DNA of 64,000 nt from Brienomyrus brachyistius (GCF_023856365.1 NC_064540.1:29814474-29878473); one strand, 5' to 3'. Positions 1-11,209 are shown, counted from the stretch's first letter. Notes: generated from the sequence alone by a model not told the origin. Made by a program: numbers and translations.

Positions 1-1035
1 CAGCCACTTGAGGAAACTCAATCCAGTAAGTCAGGATGGGGTATTGAGAGTTGGAGGCCGTCTCTCTGCAGCTGCAATGCCAGAGTACGTGAAGCATCCA
101 GTTATCATCCCAAAGGACCTACATATCACCACACTGATCTTGCAAGATACGCATGAAAGGATTGGACACTGTGGAAGACTTCACATGCTTTCACAGCTGC
201 GCCAAAAATATTGGATCCCTTCTGCTAATTCAGTGGTGAGGAAGTTTTTGTCAAGATGTGTGATCTGCAGGAAAGTTAAAGGCAAAGCATTGGAACAGAA
301 AATGGGAGATTTGCCAAAAGACAGGCTTTTGCCCTACAAACCCCCCTTTACTAATGTAGGGGTTGATTATTTTGGGCCATATGATGTAAAACAAGGGCGA
401 AGCATAGTGAAGCGATATGGTGTGCTGTTCACCTGTCTCATAACTAGAGCGGTGCACATTGAGATTGCACACACATTGGACACTGACTCTTGTCTGAATG
501 CCATCAGGCGCTTTGTGTGCAGAAGAGGGCGGTGCTAAAAGAACAAGCCATCAATGATGAATGTTTGCTTACACTGATGTGTGAGGTAGAATCAGTACTA
601 AATAGTAGACCACTGACTACGGCAACAGATGATCCAACAGATCCTGAGCCATTGACCCCTAACCACTTGTTATTGATGAAGAAGCAGCCAGTCCTACCAC
701 CTGGACTCTTCAAAAGGGAAGACTCATACAACCGCCGTCGATGGAAGCAAGTGCAATATCTTGCTGACTTATTCTGGAAGCGGTGGGTGCGTGAGTACCT
801 ACCCATGCTTCAAGAGCGGCAAAAATGGATGCAGATAAGAAAGAACTTAACTCCCGGGGACATAGTGATGATCATCGATGACTCAGCACCACAGAGCTCA
901 TGGGTATTGGGAAGAGTTCTTCGGGTGATTCAGGACGTCAAAGGACTTGTGCGGCGTGTGGTCATCAAAACAAAGACTAATACCTTAGAAAGACCTGTTG
1001 ACAAACTGTGCCTTATCTGTGAGGCGGACATGTGA
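1..1035 (+). pseudogene. BEL/Pao retrotransposon pol, integrase part, broken
   Basis: This is the 3' end of a BEL/Pao pol gene. The first frame (8-538) carries the integrase zinc-binding module (a HERIGHCG stretch, later a C-x2-C pair at CVIC) and the start of the catalytic core, with VDYFGP placing the first catalytic Asp near residue 120. The frame then breaks at about 538. The second frame (to 1035) resumes with NSRPLT and the C-terminal module seen after integrase in BEL/Pao polyproteins (GDIVMI, then WVLGRV). The part of the core that should hold the second Asp and the Glu is missing, so the integrase is dead. The gene enters from beyond the left edge and leads into the LTR at 1182. Family assignment is from protein motifs; clade within BEL/Pao is not resolved. 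Confidence 0.88.
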
Positions 1036-1181
1036 ATTGTATCCATGTTCTATACTTGTTTTGTGCATGATGTGACATTTGTTTAACGGATAGGTGATGC
1101 CTTCAGTGTACATTTATTTGGCTCTATTTACAATATAATGTAATTGTCAGTTCTCATAAACTTCCAATTAGGGGCTGGAAA

Positions 1182-1694
1182 TGTTAGAGCCAAAGTACAG
1201 AAAAAATATCCTTTTAATATTTTTTGTTGATATTTCAAAATCGAATGTTATTTTTGGGCTTACATACCAATAGCCATTGTTAGGGTTAAAAGTACGGAAA
1301 TGTACGTAGCGTTATTGACGCTGCGTTTCTATTGGTCAATGTGTGAATCCAGGGCAGTGCATGTGACAACGGTAAAAAAAGGAAAAGGAGGAAAAGTGGA
1401 CATATGCGCAGCTTGGCAGTATATAGTTTTTGGACCGTGAATCCTAATCCATTATTATTTCGTTCATTGTTAATTATTAATTAGAAAAACTGAAGCTTAT
1501 TCAAAACTGGATGTGATCCCGTTGATGACAACCTTTTTGAAAATAAAAGAGTTCGACGGTTACAAGGATTTCGAGTGAGTAAGTTCGGTTGTTAACGAAG
1601 TGGACGTGGATACGAGTCAAAAAGTTGTCTGGTCTGCTCATATGAGGAAGTGGTTGAATTTATTTGATTAAAACCCTGAAAATTTGCCACTACA
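1182..1694 (+). repeat. BEL/Pao 3' LTR (513 bp)
   Basis: The LTR starts TGTTAGAGCC just after a purine-rich stretch and ends GCCACTACA. A reverse-complement copy of exactly the same length lies at 7175-7687. By eye I find only about four base differences, so the two are close to 99% identical. The five bases after the LTR are GCTGT, which match the five bases beside the other LTR (see 7175-7687). Confidence 0.9.
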
Positions 1695-1975
1695 GCTGTA
1701 ATAAAAAGAACCTTATCCCAACTAAAATATGGTGGAGGTTCTGTGATGTTGTGGGGCTGTTTTTCCTCCAAAGGCCCTGGAAACCTTGTTAGAGTACATG
1801 GCATTATAGACTCTATGAAATGCCAGGACATTTTAAATCAAAATTGTCTTGCCTGTTCCAGGAAACCAAAACTGGGCCATCACTGGATCTTCCAACAGGT
1901 ATATAATTCTGCACATGCCTTTGCAGTCAAACTATGTTTAGCATTGAAGCAAAAATTTGTATGTAACATGTAACA
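1695..1975 (+). pseudogene. Tc1-like transposase, 3' half
   Basis: The frame near 1725-1975 reads KYGGGSVMLWGCF and continues through PGNLVRVHG, hallmarks of the DDE core of Tc1/mariner transposases. Only the part after the BEL insertion site is here; the matching 5' part lies in reverse at 7688-7815. Together they show that BEL landed inside an already resident Tc1 copy. No inverted terminal repeat was recognised, and the copy decays after about 1900. Confidence 0.8.
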
Positions 1976-2638
1976 TACAGTAACACTTGACTACAGTACA
2001 ATCAAAAACCCAGCCTCCCAACTCCCCCGAAAGCCTTGGTGTAATTCAAACATGTAGACCCGATTAGCAAAATGTTTACAGTCAATATTTAAGACATCGT
2101 GCAGTACCTCTCAGCCAACTGCACAAACTGGAACCACCTCCATGACGATACAAGTTTGCCCTTATTGGCTGAAGATTTTAGTTACACACATGACGTTTAT
2201 ATCCCGGGCAGTTCCGATGTGTTATCTGCTATTTCTCCCGAAAACCACGTAAAGCAGTGAGAACTGAGAATTTACCTGGTACAATAAAGTTTAAATAAAT
2301 GAACTAAATGCTCTAATAGTACATGTGAGTTGTTTATTTATTGCTAGTTACTGTAATGTTGCGCTGCTTTATTTGTTTAATCGTCTAGTCTGTGAAGAAG
2401 GCATTTAAGTAAGAATTGCATTGTACTCTGTACATGACAATAAAAACTTTGAATCCTTGGAATAAATGTATTTGATCTTTTTCCTGGCAGCTATCTTTTC
2501 ACACAGGGCCACTATACACAATAGTACAATTTTTTTCACTGCTAACAATTTGGATCAGCTTCAAATTTTATTGTGCATATTTTAAAGGAAATTTTAAAAA
2601 AGGGTTTGTTTTCTGATATTTTGACTTTGGACTATATA
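1976..2638. other. No gene; unclassified repeat-like DNA
   Basis: No supported coding sequence. Around 2420-2460 the sequence GTACATGACAATAAAA resembles the 3' tail of fish L2/CR1-type LINEs, so part of this stretch may be a LINE 3' end. The rest is AT-rich and unassigned. Confidence 0.4.
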
Positions 2639-3123
2639 TGTCAGGGTTCGCGGGTAGCGACGGGCAGACAGGCGGGCAGGAAGCAGGCAAGGATGAGGCA
2701 GGCAGGGGAAAGACGGGGAAACTAGGGGTTTATCATGGGGACCAGGTACATGAGACATCAACTGACCTCAATGACCGACAACAAGCAAGGCAAGATATGG
2801 ACTGAAATAGACAAGACTGGGCGAAAATAATAGGACACAGCTGGGCAAAATTGGGGAAGTACGTGTGGATAATCAGGGGGCGTGGCACGCACGAGGATCG
2901 GATGAGCCAGGCATGACAGAACTCCCCCCCAAAGGCGTGCACTCCAGGTGCGCCTCAAGGGAGGCCATGGACGAGACGAAACAGGACCTGAAAGACAAGA
3001 AGCAAACCGTTAACGGGGAACCGGGAACAGAACAAAAACACAGAAGAGGCACAGGGACAGGAAGTGGGACATGAGCTGGCACAGGACAGGGAACGCAGAC
3101 AGACAGATGAGGAAAGGTGACAC
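2639..3123 (-). mobile_element. Small-protein LTR family, copy B: 3' LTR plus 3' internal end
   Basis: On the minus strand an LTR runs from 2918 (TGTCATGCC start) to 2639 (TGACA-type end), about 280 bp. It is preceded by a G-rich polypurine tract (GGGGGGGAG) and about 200 bp of internal sequence up to 3123. The internal part aligns with the ends of the copies at 14480-14704 and 52840-53060, including the GTGCACGCCTTTGGGGG block shared with the copy at 14704. The 5' part of the element is missing. Coding potential here is only the tail of the low-complexity region. Confidence 0.75.
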
Positions 3124-3600
3124 CTGTCGTTTTTGGTTTTTTAATTATTGATTCCAAAATGAAAATCGAATGGCCAAAATATACACGGACCCCGTGTATA
3201 CGAAGGCCAATGGCAATTTTCGTTCTATAGTAGAAAAAACATTTTTTGTTTTTGATGATAAGATTGTAAAATGAAAAAATGGCCCATTATCTAATTTTAT
3301 TTAGTATGACTAAATCGGGAAATGGAGTTTCTGTATTCAAAAATCGAATGGCCAAAATATACATGGACCATGGACCTTATATGTTGTCTGGCAATTTCTG
3401 GATTTACCATAAATATCACAAAAAAAAACCAATAACACATGACTACAGTTACGGGAACAGTTTTCCCAATGGTTTTTAAAACAAAACATGAATCCTGTTT
3501 TTTTTATCCTCTTTTTCCTTTTTCCAAAAAAAAAAAAACACAGTTTCTTTTGTTTTTCCAATTTGGTATTGGAACAGAAAATTCAAAGAATAAATGATAC
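3124..3600. other. No gene; AT-rich DNA with a repeated ~30-bp segment
   Basis: A segment containing AATCGAATGGCCAAAATATA occurs twice, near 3164 and 3342, about 180 bp apart. Long T and A runs (3497-3540) generate spurious frames. I recognise no family. Confidence 0.4.
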
Positions 3601-4085
3601 ATGGATTCTTATTGGACACTGTATTACATTCTCTCCAGTAGAAGGGCACTTCATAACAGCACCCTTTTCCATTGGAAGGATACCCATAGGGACCACTTTG
3701 ACCATTGTAAGGGTACCTTATACAGCATTGCCTAACATTCTCTCTACTAGAAGGGCACTTCATAACGGCACCATTTTCCATTGGAAGGATACCCAATGGG
3801 ATCACTTTGACCATTGTAAAGGTACCTTATACAGCATTGCCTAACATTCTCTCTACAAGAAGGGCACTTCATAATGGCACCATTATCCATTGGAAGGATA
3901 CCCAATGGGACCACTTTGAGCATTGTAAGGGTACCTTATACAGCATTGCGTAACATTCTCTCTACTAGAAGGGAACTTCATAATGGCACCCTTTTCCATT
4001 GGAAGAGTAGTCATAGGGGCTGCATAGACTATTGTAAGGGCACCTTATAGAGCACTGCATCACATTCTCTCCATGAGAAGGGCAC
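3601..4085. repeat. 109-bp tandem minisatellite, four full units plus part
   Basis: The marker CATTCTCT recurs at 3627, 3736, 3845, 3954 and 4063, each exactly 109 bp after the last. The units share an AGAAGGGCACTTCATAA block, CCATTGGAAGGATACCCA and a GGTACCTTATACAGCATTG block. Sequence divergence between units is visible but no length change is. 109 is not a multiple of three, so the long frames read through it are not genes. Confidence 0.92.
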
Positions 4086-4447
4086 TCATTAAGAAGCTTC
4101 ATCATATTTTCTTGTTCTATATGTCAAGTAAAGTTATAGTATTTATTCAATTCCGTCATACTGTATGTACAGGACACAGGGAGAATTGAAATTGTGTTAC
4201 TCTCAGACCCCATGGTGAGTGTGTCATGATATTAGAATAATTAGATTAATCCGCATGTAGAAGGGTATTGTGGTTTGGAAATGAGTCCCGGTAAAACGTT
4301 TTAATGGAAGAACCACAGTGCACAGTAAAGGCTATATCGAACCCATGGTCGTCTGTTTTATTTAAAAGCCCATCATAAAACATGGAGTCACAAGTTGCTT
4401 GTTAAAATAATAGAACAAAATAAACAACTTACTGAAGAAAAAAAATA
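4086..4447 (+). repeat. Possible Gypsy LTR and leader before gag
   Basis: The stretch from TGTCATGATA near 4222 to about 4392 could be a short LTR, and 4393-4447 an A-rich leader, because a Ty3/Gypsy gag starts at 4448. I cannot confirm the ends without a second LTR copy, which is not in the window. Confidence 0.3.
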
Positions 4448-4862
4448 ATGGAAGGGTTAAAGCCGCCGTCAGGACTTGATTTACGCACTGGCAACGTTTC
4501 CGAAAATTGGAGATTTCGGCAGCGGTTTGAATTGTATCTAGCTGCTACTGGAGGCGCTAGCAAACCTGCTAAGGTACAGTCCTCGTTCTTTCTTCATGTG
4601 GCTGGTGAAGATGCAGTGGAAGTGTATAATACCTTCGCGTTTCACAATGCGGATGACAAGTATAGCTTGGAAACTCTCATGGATAAATTTGAGGAGTACT
4701 GCAACCCGAAAAAAAATATAATGTACGAACGGTACAAGTTTTTCAACTGTTTGCAAGGGGATATGTCTATTACCCAATATGTAACGGAGCTATAACGAAG
4801 GGCACAGTCATGCGAGTTCTGTGATTTGACTCACTCATTCGGGACCGTGTAGTCTGTGGCAT
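4448..4862 (+). pseudogene. Ty3/Gypsy gag N-terminal fragment
   Basis: An ATG frame (MEGLKPPSGLDL) gives 115 residues resembling the gag start of the fish Gypsy family often annotated K02A2.6-like: a WRFRQRFELYL helix, a FLHVAGEDAVEVYN segment, then MYERYKFF and YVTEL. A frame break near 4792 ends the open frame, but matching residues (RAQSCEF, SLIRDRVVCGI) continue in shifted frames to about 4862. There the sequence stops abruptly and reversed BEL sequence begins, so 4862 is a rearrangement breakpoint. Confidence 0.75.
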
Positions 4863-6917
4863 TTCCTCTGATGCTTTAATCTGCCCTGCACATTTAACTG
4901 CCTGGCCAAAGCTTCGGTGCAAAATGAAGCAGAGCTGCCAGGGTCCATGAATGCATAAACCTCAACAGCTTTGTCACTCTTGCTGGCTTTCACTCTAACA
5001 GGCACGATGGCAAGCACACAACTGTCTCCAGCCCCAGTACAGGCACTTGTCTCTCGCTCCTCAGGAATACCTGCTGATACACTAGCTGTGGTGCCTTTAT
5101 TAACTTCTTTAACACCCTTGTCCTGACTTGAAAAGTGCAACAAGCTTGGATGTCTAAGAGAGCACACCTCACATGTCATTTTCTTCTTACATTCTCTGCT
5201 CAGATGACCCTTCAACAGGCAGCCAAAGCAAAGTCCATTTTTCTTCAAGAAGTCCACTCTGTCATCGTGAGATTTTTCTCTAATCTTGTGACATTCTTGC
5301 AGTGCGTGACTTTTCTCGCAAAACATGCAGGGTCTTGTAAAAGCACAGTTAAGTGACACATCGGGTTTAGGTTTTGTTATACTTTCTCTGACTTGGTCGA
5401 CTTTAGTAGCAAAGCTACTTCCTTGCTTGCCGTCTTTCTTTGGCTTGTTTCCTTGCTGAAACTTCTTCGTGACCTTTTCCCCTTTTTCTGCATCAAGATC
5501 TCCAAAGAGTGGGTCGGACACGATCTTTGCTTGACGTTCAACAAACTCCACAAGCTCTGTGAATCTTGCTCTTTTCCTTCGCTGATCTTGGATGTCATAT
5601 GCATGGACTCTCCAACGCTCTCTTAATTTGAACGGCAACTTTGAAACGATGGTCCTCATAGTTGTGGGATTGTCCATCTCCTCCATGTAGTCAATATCCT
5701 CCATAACATTTCGACAACTTATCAAGAACACAGAAAACGCCCCTAAAGCCTTTCCATCTTCGGCCTTGACTTGAGGCCATTTAGATGCCTTTTAAATCAA
5801 TGCCATAGCAACCATTAACTCATTGCCATATTTATCTTGAAGCAGCTTTAGGGCCTTTGCATACCCACGCTGTTCAGGCATATGCTGGCAGCTCCTAACA
5901 AGATCGTGGGGTTCACCCCTGGTATACTGCTCCAAAAAATATAGCTTATCCCCATCAGCATCTCCGAGGCAAGCGGAACAGCCGTTGGTTCGTCACAAGC
6001 ATCTCTGTGATGTCTGTCTGTCTTTGCATCATGCTACACATCTCTCTAACTTCCGTGTCATAATGCAAAGTGTCTCTAGGTTGACTAGGCAGCTGCAACA
6101 GAGCTCTAGACTGTTTAGGAATGGCCCCACCTAAAGCACCTAGCTCTTTTCCGTTCATCTGAGCTTCAGACTTCTCCATGTAATTTGACTTGGATGCTAT
6201 TCCTTGTACATTGCCTTGTCTGGCATCTTTATTTAAGAAATCAAAAAGTTCCATTAATGACTTGTTCTCACTTACTTGAGACTGCTGCCCTTGATATTCT
6301 TCGTACACTCGCATTTTAGCAGTAGACACTGCAAGAGCTGTTTCGATTTCCAATCTTTCTTTTGCAGCTTTAATTTCAGCTTCTTTCACCTCTAATGCTT
6401 GTTTTTCTTTTAAAGCTGCTACTTGTGCCATCAGAGCAACTCTGGTGGCTTCTTCCTTCATACGTGCAGAGGATGCAGTTGATACATTTGACATTTTTGA
6501 CACCATAGATACACTGTCCAGCGGTGTTATTTCTTGGTCACACGATTGTGCCTCAACCCATTTCTTAACTCTACTCATAAACTGCAAACACTGCTCCGAC
6601 TTTGGTTGAAACCAAAACTGTTGGTCAGCATCCTTTTCTTCATCTTTAAGATACAGCAACACTGCACTGTTAAACTCCATAAACTCCTCATAGAACTTCT
6701 TATAAGCTTTCATTTCTTTTAGAACATCGTTTATAGTTGGGATAGTTTCACTGAGCAAGAGCCTCTCAATTTCGTTTAATTTTGCTGTCATTTGTCCTAA
6801 TTTACCTCTTCTTGCTGTTGTATGGCTATGCAGTTTTTCTTCCAGGCCTTTAGCTGTTAGCGCCCTCTGGCGGTCATCACGGGTTACATTTTCGACGTCT
6901 GTCTTCCCCTCCGCCAT
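4863..6917 (-). pseudogene. BEL/Pao gag and start of protease
   Basis: The gag starts at 6917 (MAEGKTDVENV) with a charged, coiled-coil-rich N-terminal half, including a long A/E/K-rich helix around 6330-6460. It breaks near 5955, then reads in shifted frames through gag sequence (EQYTRGEPRDL near 5930-5890) and an open frame from 5731. That frame has zinc knuckles (CMFCEKSHALQEC; CFGCLLKGHLSREC; CEVC) and a protease-like active-site motif FMDPGSSASFC near 4940. The sequence ends about 20 residues later at the junction with the Gypsy gag fragment. This is the 5' half of the element whose 3' half lies at 1-1694. Confidence 0.85.
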
Positions 6918-7174
6918 TGTTCACTGAGGCTTCCACTCAACTAATCTACTATAACAGCCTCGTTTCAGTTAAATACAACTAACTTCGGTTCTGGCACAGC
7001 ACAAAAACTGCAACAATTTTTCAAGCTGGGGTTGCTTGGCTATAAATGTAGTGCGAAATAAAACGTTCGTTTCACAACGTATTTAGCGTAGCCTTTCTGG
7101 CGTCATCCATTTAGCTATATCGCTGTAAACTCCACCAAAGTTTCTGGGCAAAAGCAAAGTTTTTGGACTTTTAA
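6918..7174 (-). other. BEL/Pao 5' leader
   Basis: The untranslated leader between the 5' LTR and the gag start. I could not identify a tRNA primer-binding site with confidence. Confidence 0.6.
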
Positions 7175-7687
7175 TGTAGTGGCAAATTTTCAGGGTTTTA
7201 ATCAAATAAATTCAACCAATTCCTCATATGAGCAGACCAGACAACTTTTTGACTCGTATCCACGTCCACTTCGTTAACAACCGAACTTACTCACTCGAAA
7301 TCCTTGTAACCGTCGAACTCTTTTATTTTCAAAAAGGTTGTCATCAACGGGATCACATCCAGTTGTGAATAAGCTTCAGTTTTTCTAATTAATAATTAAC
7401 AATGAACGAAATAATAATGGATTAGGATTCACGGTCCAAAAACTATATACTGCCAAGCTGCGCATATGTCCACTTTTCCTCCTTTTCCTTTTTTTACCGT
7501 TGTCACATGCACAGCCCTGGATTCACACACTGACCAATAGAAACGCAGCGTCAATAACGCTACGTACATTTCCGTACTTTTAACCCTAACAATGGCTATT
7601 GGTATGTAAGCCCAAAAATAACATTCGAATTTGAAATATCAACAAAAAATATTAAAAGGATATTTTTTCTGTACTTTGGCTCTAACA
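7175..7687 (-). repeat. BEL/Pao 5' LTR (513 bp)
   Basis: Reverse complement of the LTR at 1182-1694 with the same ends and length. On the minus strand the five bases before the LTR (7692-7688) read GCTGT, identical to the five after the other LTR. BEL elements commonly make about 5-bp target duplications, so the two LTRs belong to one insertion. Confidence 0.92.
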
Positions 7688-7815
7688 ACAGCCATCATTC
7701 TTTTCACATCAAACCCACCTTGAATGTTTATTACCAAAAAGCTCCATTTTTGTTTCATCAGACCATTGACTTTTGGTTCCAGTCAAAGTTGTAGTAGTCT
7801 TTCACAAACTCCAGG
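7688..7815 (-). pseudogene. Tc1-like transposase, 5' half next to BEL
   Basis: Read on the minus strand, this encodes degenerate Tc1 transposase sequence upstream of the catalytic YGGGSVMLWG region, ending at the GCTGT target site. It continues in sense into 1695-1975 if the BEL element is removed. Confidence 0.7.
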
Positions 7816-8159
7816 GCCCTCATTTATCGACCATTCTTACGCACAGATTTGTGCATATTTTTTGTGTGAGAACAGTTTCACGCAAAGTGTGGAATTTACC
7901 ATCTTGTACTTATACTTGTTAAACATAAGAACAGCTCTGACCATGCATACGCACAGAATCTATAGTGGTAGAACTGGGGAACTGCAATACTGAAAGTCTC
8001 AGTTATCCACTGATTGAAATGACTATATTCCACTATATTTTGAAATGATATATACTGAATAAGTAATTATGTTTGCTGAGAAACAGCTTTGTTGCCTAAT
8101 TGGTGTTAGAACCTATAAAAGAAACCTGTGACTGACAGGTATTTGAAAATGTAGCATGT

Positions 8160-9110
8160 CTGATCTGGCTTTATTAGATAATTTGGCAAACCGTGCACTC
8201 AGGAGGGAATCTTCTGAGAGCACAATGATCTGCTTGGTGAGAGTTCTGGTGCAGATACCGCTTCCCGAAAGAGATCCTTATGGGTTTATGCCATGATTTG
8301 GGACCTTTTTCGGAGCGACAGACCAACTGTACAAATCCTATTCCAGTCCAGATTCAATTATTGTCAACCCTGGGATTTTTAGCCACTGGCACGTGAGATT
8401 GGAGGCATTTCATAGCCAAGGCTGAGCCAACTTATGGCACTGTGTTGAATGCCATCATTTCCTTAAGCCCAAAATACATCCAGGTTCCTTGGACAAATAA
8501 AGAACAAGCCGTAATCAAACAAGAATTTCCAAATACCATACGAGCACTAGATTGCACACACATTGCAATAAAAACACCATCACAATATTAATTTAATTAT
8601 GTCAATAGAAAAGTGTTTCATTCCATTGATGTACAAATAAATGCAGATGCTCATTTAAGCATTTTAAATTTTGTTGCCAAGAGGCCTGTAGGAACACACG
8701 ATTCATTTATTGTGTGAAACAGCTCCGTTAGAGTACGTCTCGAGAGAGGTGATGTTGAGGATGGATGGCTTATTGGTGAGTGTGACAGTTTTTAAAAATG
8801 CTATTGATTGAGTAATTATATCCAACAGTTATTGAAACCTTATGTTTTAGGTGATCAAGGCTATGCATTGAAGCTGTAGCTCATGACTCAAACTCATGAT
8901 ATCAAACCCAGCAATCACTCAGGAGCAAAATTGTAACAGAGCACATGCGCAGACGAGATCCACAGTGGAGCACGCAATAGGTCTCCTGAAAGGTTGGTTG
9001 GCTGTGTTTGTCAAGCATCGGTGGTACCTTGCAATATCGGCCTGAAAAGGTGTGCCGCATAATCATGGCTTGTTGTTGGGCATCAGACAAGTCATCCCTC
9101 TGCAGGAACC
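8160..9110 (+). pseudogene. Harbinger transposase (HARBI1-like), broken
   Basis: Translating across stops gives LDCTHIAIKTPS (first catalytic Asp of the DDE nuclease) near 8550. It continues with NYVNRKVFHSIN, NADAHLSILNFVAKRPVGTHDSFI with the second Asp near 8700, and then LIGDQGYAL near 8860. A 76-bp interruption at about 8775-8850 with GTGAGT and AG ends looks like an intron. Several stops and shifts make it non-functional. The symbol is withheld because this is transposon sequence, not the host HARBI1 gene. Confidence 0.75.
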
Positions 9111-9344
9111 CCCAATACCAGACCCCCCCCCCCCATGCCTGATGCAGAGCCTCCTCCACCACCCACTTCTGCTGCCATTCAGGCAAGAGCGAGGATCATT
9201 CCGAGATTTTAGGTAATCAAACAAACAGTGCATTGATTGATGGAAAAAACTCTTATTTTGCAACTTATATTAGGAACACTATTTACCATATATGACGTGT
9301 CAGGCCACAGCAATTTGTTTAAGAGATTTGTTGATCTCAACAAA

Positions 9345-10110
9345 AACATTGTTCAGCATTATTAACTGCTGCTTCAGTTTGTTGATCCTCTTGATTTCTT
9401 AGGACCGCATCGGTCATCACCTTTGGCTCCCGACGCACTGACAGCCCCTGCACCAGCTGCTCGACTCGTGGCTGCTCCTCATGCGTGACCACAAGACTTG
9501 GCACGACTTCTGTATTAAAACAAACATTTTTACTTTGATGGAATATTTCTAGTATAATCTCAATTTCTTATATAAGTTTCACATCAATCACCTCATTTCA
9601 TTATATAGTTTAAAAGGATGTTATTGCACTTTGAAATGAAAGGTTTGCAAATTGTTTGGTTTACCTTCATCGTGGAAACTTGATGGTCCTGCTTGGTGAA
9701 GCCAGGTTGTCATTGTCTTTGTGCATACTGATGCCAGACAAAGCAGTATCTCCAATAATACCGGCAACACGCGTGTCAAATGCCGTCAGCTCCATAGTGA
9801 TCTGTCCACCAAGGGTAGCAGATCTGTCCCGTCTGTGTGCCGAGACACGTTTTTTCGTATTTTGTTTGATATCAAACCATTTTTTTTTTATTTCTGACAG
9901 GGACCTCCCCTCTGACCCAAACTCATTTACTGCCTCTGTCATTGTCTCCCAGGCAGTATTCTTTTTTTATTGGTTACCCCGGAGCTGAGATAACCAAACA
10001 GCAATGTTTGCTTCATTTTGACCTCAGCAACGAGGACCTTGTTCTCACTGTCACTGAAGTTTCTTTTATTTTGCTCTCTTGGCCATTATTTTCAGGAAAA
10101 AAACAAGGAT
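9345..10110 (-). pseudogene. Harbinger-associated Myb/SANT-like protein, broken
   Basis: The minus strand reads NFSDSENKVLVAEV from about 10075, then after an A-run frameshift WETMTEAVNEFGSEGRSLSEIKKKWFD (start of the listed 91-residue frame at 9942). That is the tri-helical Myb/SANT-like domain found in the second Harbinger gene and in NAIF1-type proteins. A second block around 9510-9370 (EVVPSLVVTHEEQPRVEQL) looks like a downstream exon. In active Harbingers this protein helps bring the transposase to the terminal repeats. Confidence 0.7.
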
Positions 10111-10330
10111 TTTCTGCATGGTTTTTAAAGTATGTGGTGTTACCAAATAAGGTCAATTGAGGGTGTTTCTGAATGCAAATAACTATGAACAAGCACCTGA
10201 GTAAGAACATGTGGGATTTATCAACAGTTGATTACTTACAAACATACGTACGACTGGCCTCCGCACGTTTGATATATCCCAATTTTTTTTGTACTTACGA
10301 ACATTCTAAATTTCATTCATAGTTTTTTTC

Positions 10331-10640
10331 TGGCATACCATCCAAATCCGATAGCATGAAAGTAGCGTCTGATGGGTTTTTTTTTTGGAGAAATGGTAAG
10401 CTCAAGATTTTAATTTGTCTTTTAATTCACCAACAGTGATCCTTGGGGATTTTTTGCCTCTCTTACAATCTTCCTCACTGTATGTGGGGGGGGGGGGGGG
10501 AGGGGGGGGGGATAAAACAAACCTGGGTCCTCTTCCAGGCAGGTTTGTAACAGTTCCATTTGTTGTACACTTTTTTATTTCCATAGTAGACATGGATTTA
10601 GCATGTTCAGGAGAGCATTAAATAGCATTTTCAGGCAAGT
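10331..10640. other. No gene; contains a long G run
   Basis: Bases 10486-10511 are almost all G (15 G, one A, 10 G), with quadruplex potential on the plus strand. The frames read through it on both strands are artefacts of low complexity. A C run also lies at 9123-9134 inside the Harbinger element. Confidence 0.6.
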
Positions 10641-11125
10641 AGCTATTTTTCATACTCATTCCCTGACTTATGAAGGTCAACACACTTCTATCTCATTTGG
10701 TTTGTATGTTCTCTTATCTTTGCCATGTTGATGGATAATTAAGGGAATTTGAGGTCTGTGTCACCTCATGTTGTACCCCAGTTAATCAGGAATGCATGGA
10801 TGACAGTTTAAAGGTTCCTTTTCACTCCAATAAACTCAAAGGTGTACAATTTACAGGGGAAACATGCTTCATTAAATTGTGTTCACTAAAATTTCCAGAT
10901 GTGCCAATAATTGTGGCACTTTGTGTTTTTATTGAAAGTAATTATTTCTTGACGAAGAATTAGTTTTTCTTTGAATTTTTAAAATTTATTTCAAAGAAAG
11001 GATGGATTTTTCTATTTTTTTCAGTGTGAAAGCTGAAAGATGAAGCTACTTCACTGAAAGATAAATTTTCTAAGCCTTTTTACAAATCATTTCAAGGGGT
11101 GCCAATAATTGTGAAGTGCACTGTA
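10641..11125. mobile_element. Tc1-like transposon terminal remnant
   Basis: GTGCCAATAATTGTG occurs at about 10903 and again at 11099, ending in GTGCACTGTAG. This is the direct-repeat arrangement of a Tc1-type IR/DR terminus with a TA-flanked CACTGTA end. No transposase remains in this stretch. Confidence 0.65.
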
Positions 11126-11209
11126 GCTATCATGGCATCTGAACAGATGATTTTAAGTCCTCAAGTCATTATAGATACAAATAAATAGCCTAGTACTATC
11201 TAGTGGGTA

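Larger units (their letters stand above)
7816..10330 (+). mobile_element. PIF/Harbinger DNA transposon, decayed
   Basis: The element holds a Harbinger transposase remnant on the plus strand (about 8160-9110) and a Myb/SANT-like gene on the minus strand (about 9345-10110). This two-gene layout is typical of Harbinger. Both edges carry similar words with ACGCAC/GTACGT-type motifs (7835-7850 and 10240-10260), but exact terminal repeats and the 3-bp target duplication were not established. Confidence 0.75.

Noticed and set aside
3488..3844. 118-residue frame over the minisatellite
   Set aside because: It reads through the 109-bp repeat, which is not in phase with codons, and through a T-run; not a gene.
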